The notes under the pieces are model-generated. The model was not told the origin of the DNA, did not search any database, and saw only the letters and a list, made by a program, of their open reading frames with translations. From Helicobacteraceae bacterium (GTDB taxonomy: Bacteria; Campylobacterota; Campylobacteria; Campylobacterales; Sulfurimonadaceae), in assembly GCA_024635885.1 (NCBI GenBank), contig JAGXIA010000093.1:1-13337 (forward strand): a stretch of 13,337 bases of DNA, written 5' to 3'. Shown here one piece after another: positions 13,056 to 13,337 of the stretch; within the stretch, counting starts at the first letter, position 1; each line of letters starts with the position of its first letter. Made by a program: the position numbers and the translations under genes.

Positions 13056-13337
13056 ACCATAATACCCTTTATCATAAAAAAGAGTATTGCTGCAAGTGTA
13101 GCAGCTGCGGGAACTGTGATTATCCAAGCTGCGATTATTTTTTTAATTGCATCTCTTTTTACATACTGAATACGTTTAGTATGTTTAAGATGCTTCTTAG
13201 TTGATTTGATCAGTTTTTCTTCAACTGCAATCATTTTATAAAGACTAACAATTCTTTCATAATCTTCTTTTGTTTTAGACTCTTTTGCTTCTAGTGTTTT
13301 AAGTTCTTCAGTGAATGCATTCATATTTTGCTTTTCA
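13052..13337 (-). CDS. PiT-family inorganic phosphate transporter, C-terminal part only
   Basis: The frame stays open past the ATG at 13324 to the window edge (residues EKQN precede that Met), so this is the end of a longer protein. A charged, probably helical cytoplasmic stretch rich in Lys and Glu leads into VKRDAIKKIIAAWIITVPAAATLAAILFF. The AWIITVPAAA motif before a last membrane span is typical of the C-terminus of PiT phosphate transporters, which carry phosphate with protons or sodium across the inner membrane. The stop overlaps the stop of the convergent cyclase gene. The call rests on about 30 residues, so it is good but not certain. Confidence 0.78.
   Translation of the reverse strand, partial: EKQNMNAFTEELKTLEAKESKTKEDYERIVSLYKMIAVEEKLIKSTKKHLKHTKRIQYVKRDAIKKIIAAWIITVPAAATLAAILFFMIKGIMV

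Noticed and set aside
13322..13324. ATG at 13324 as start of a small 90-residue membrane protein
   Set aside because: The frame stays open to the window edge, and the sequence matches the end of a PiT transporter rather than a free-standing protein.
1..13337. Search for CRISPR arrays, insertion sequences, tRNA genes, toxin-antitoxin or defence genes
   Set aside because: No regularly spaced repeats, transposase or integrase motifs, tRNA-like cloverleafs or defence-family signatures were seen; the repeats found are coding and in frame.

Overview
The window is about 13.3 kb of AT-rich bacterial chromosome from a member of the Campylobacterota (Epsilonproteobacteria), most likely a free-living relative of Sulfurimonas. 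Three things point there: the gene order rppH-lysC-hobA-holB-folP, which I recall as HP1228-HP1232 in Helicobacter pylori; the replication regulator HobA, known only from this phylum; and a DprA with the Helicobacter-type C-terminal domain. No mobile element, phage gene, CRISPR array or tRNA/rRNA gene is visible. Almost everything is conserved housekeeping sequence, packed with overlapping or abutting reading frames.

Layout. (1) 1-651, +: the C-terminal part of an OmpA-family outer-membrane protein, cut by the window edge. (2) 748-2119, -: the rpsF-ssb-rpsR operon (S6, SSB, S18), followed by a strong hairpin and preceded by a leader of about 120 nt. (3) 2410-4240, +: a membrane-anchored YibQ-like divergent polysaccharide deacetylase and the DNA-uptake protein DprA, one base apart. 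(4) 7591-4249, -: hemW-tatB-tatC-queA, probably one transcript (haem chaperone, twin-arginine export, queuosine tRNA modification). (5) 7676-13055, +: rppH-lysC-hobA-holB-folP and a four-CBS GGDEF diguanylate cyclase (mRNA decay, aspartate-family amino acids, replication initiation, clamp loading, folate, c-di-GMP). (6) 13052-13337, -: the C-terminus of a PiT-type phosphate transporter, cut by the edge and overlapping tail-to-tail with the cyclase gene.

The genes do not form a new system. The points most worth a second look lie at gene boundaries and in protein extensions: a 12-bp perfect hairpin holding both the tatC stop and the queA GTG start; an internal ribosome-binding site and ATG in lysC that would give a separate ACT-domain (beta) subunit; a hemW start that looks leaderless; a 17-codon ORF linking lysC to hobA; a structured rpsF leader; and repeat-built tails on S6 and SSB.
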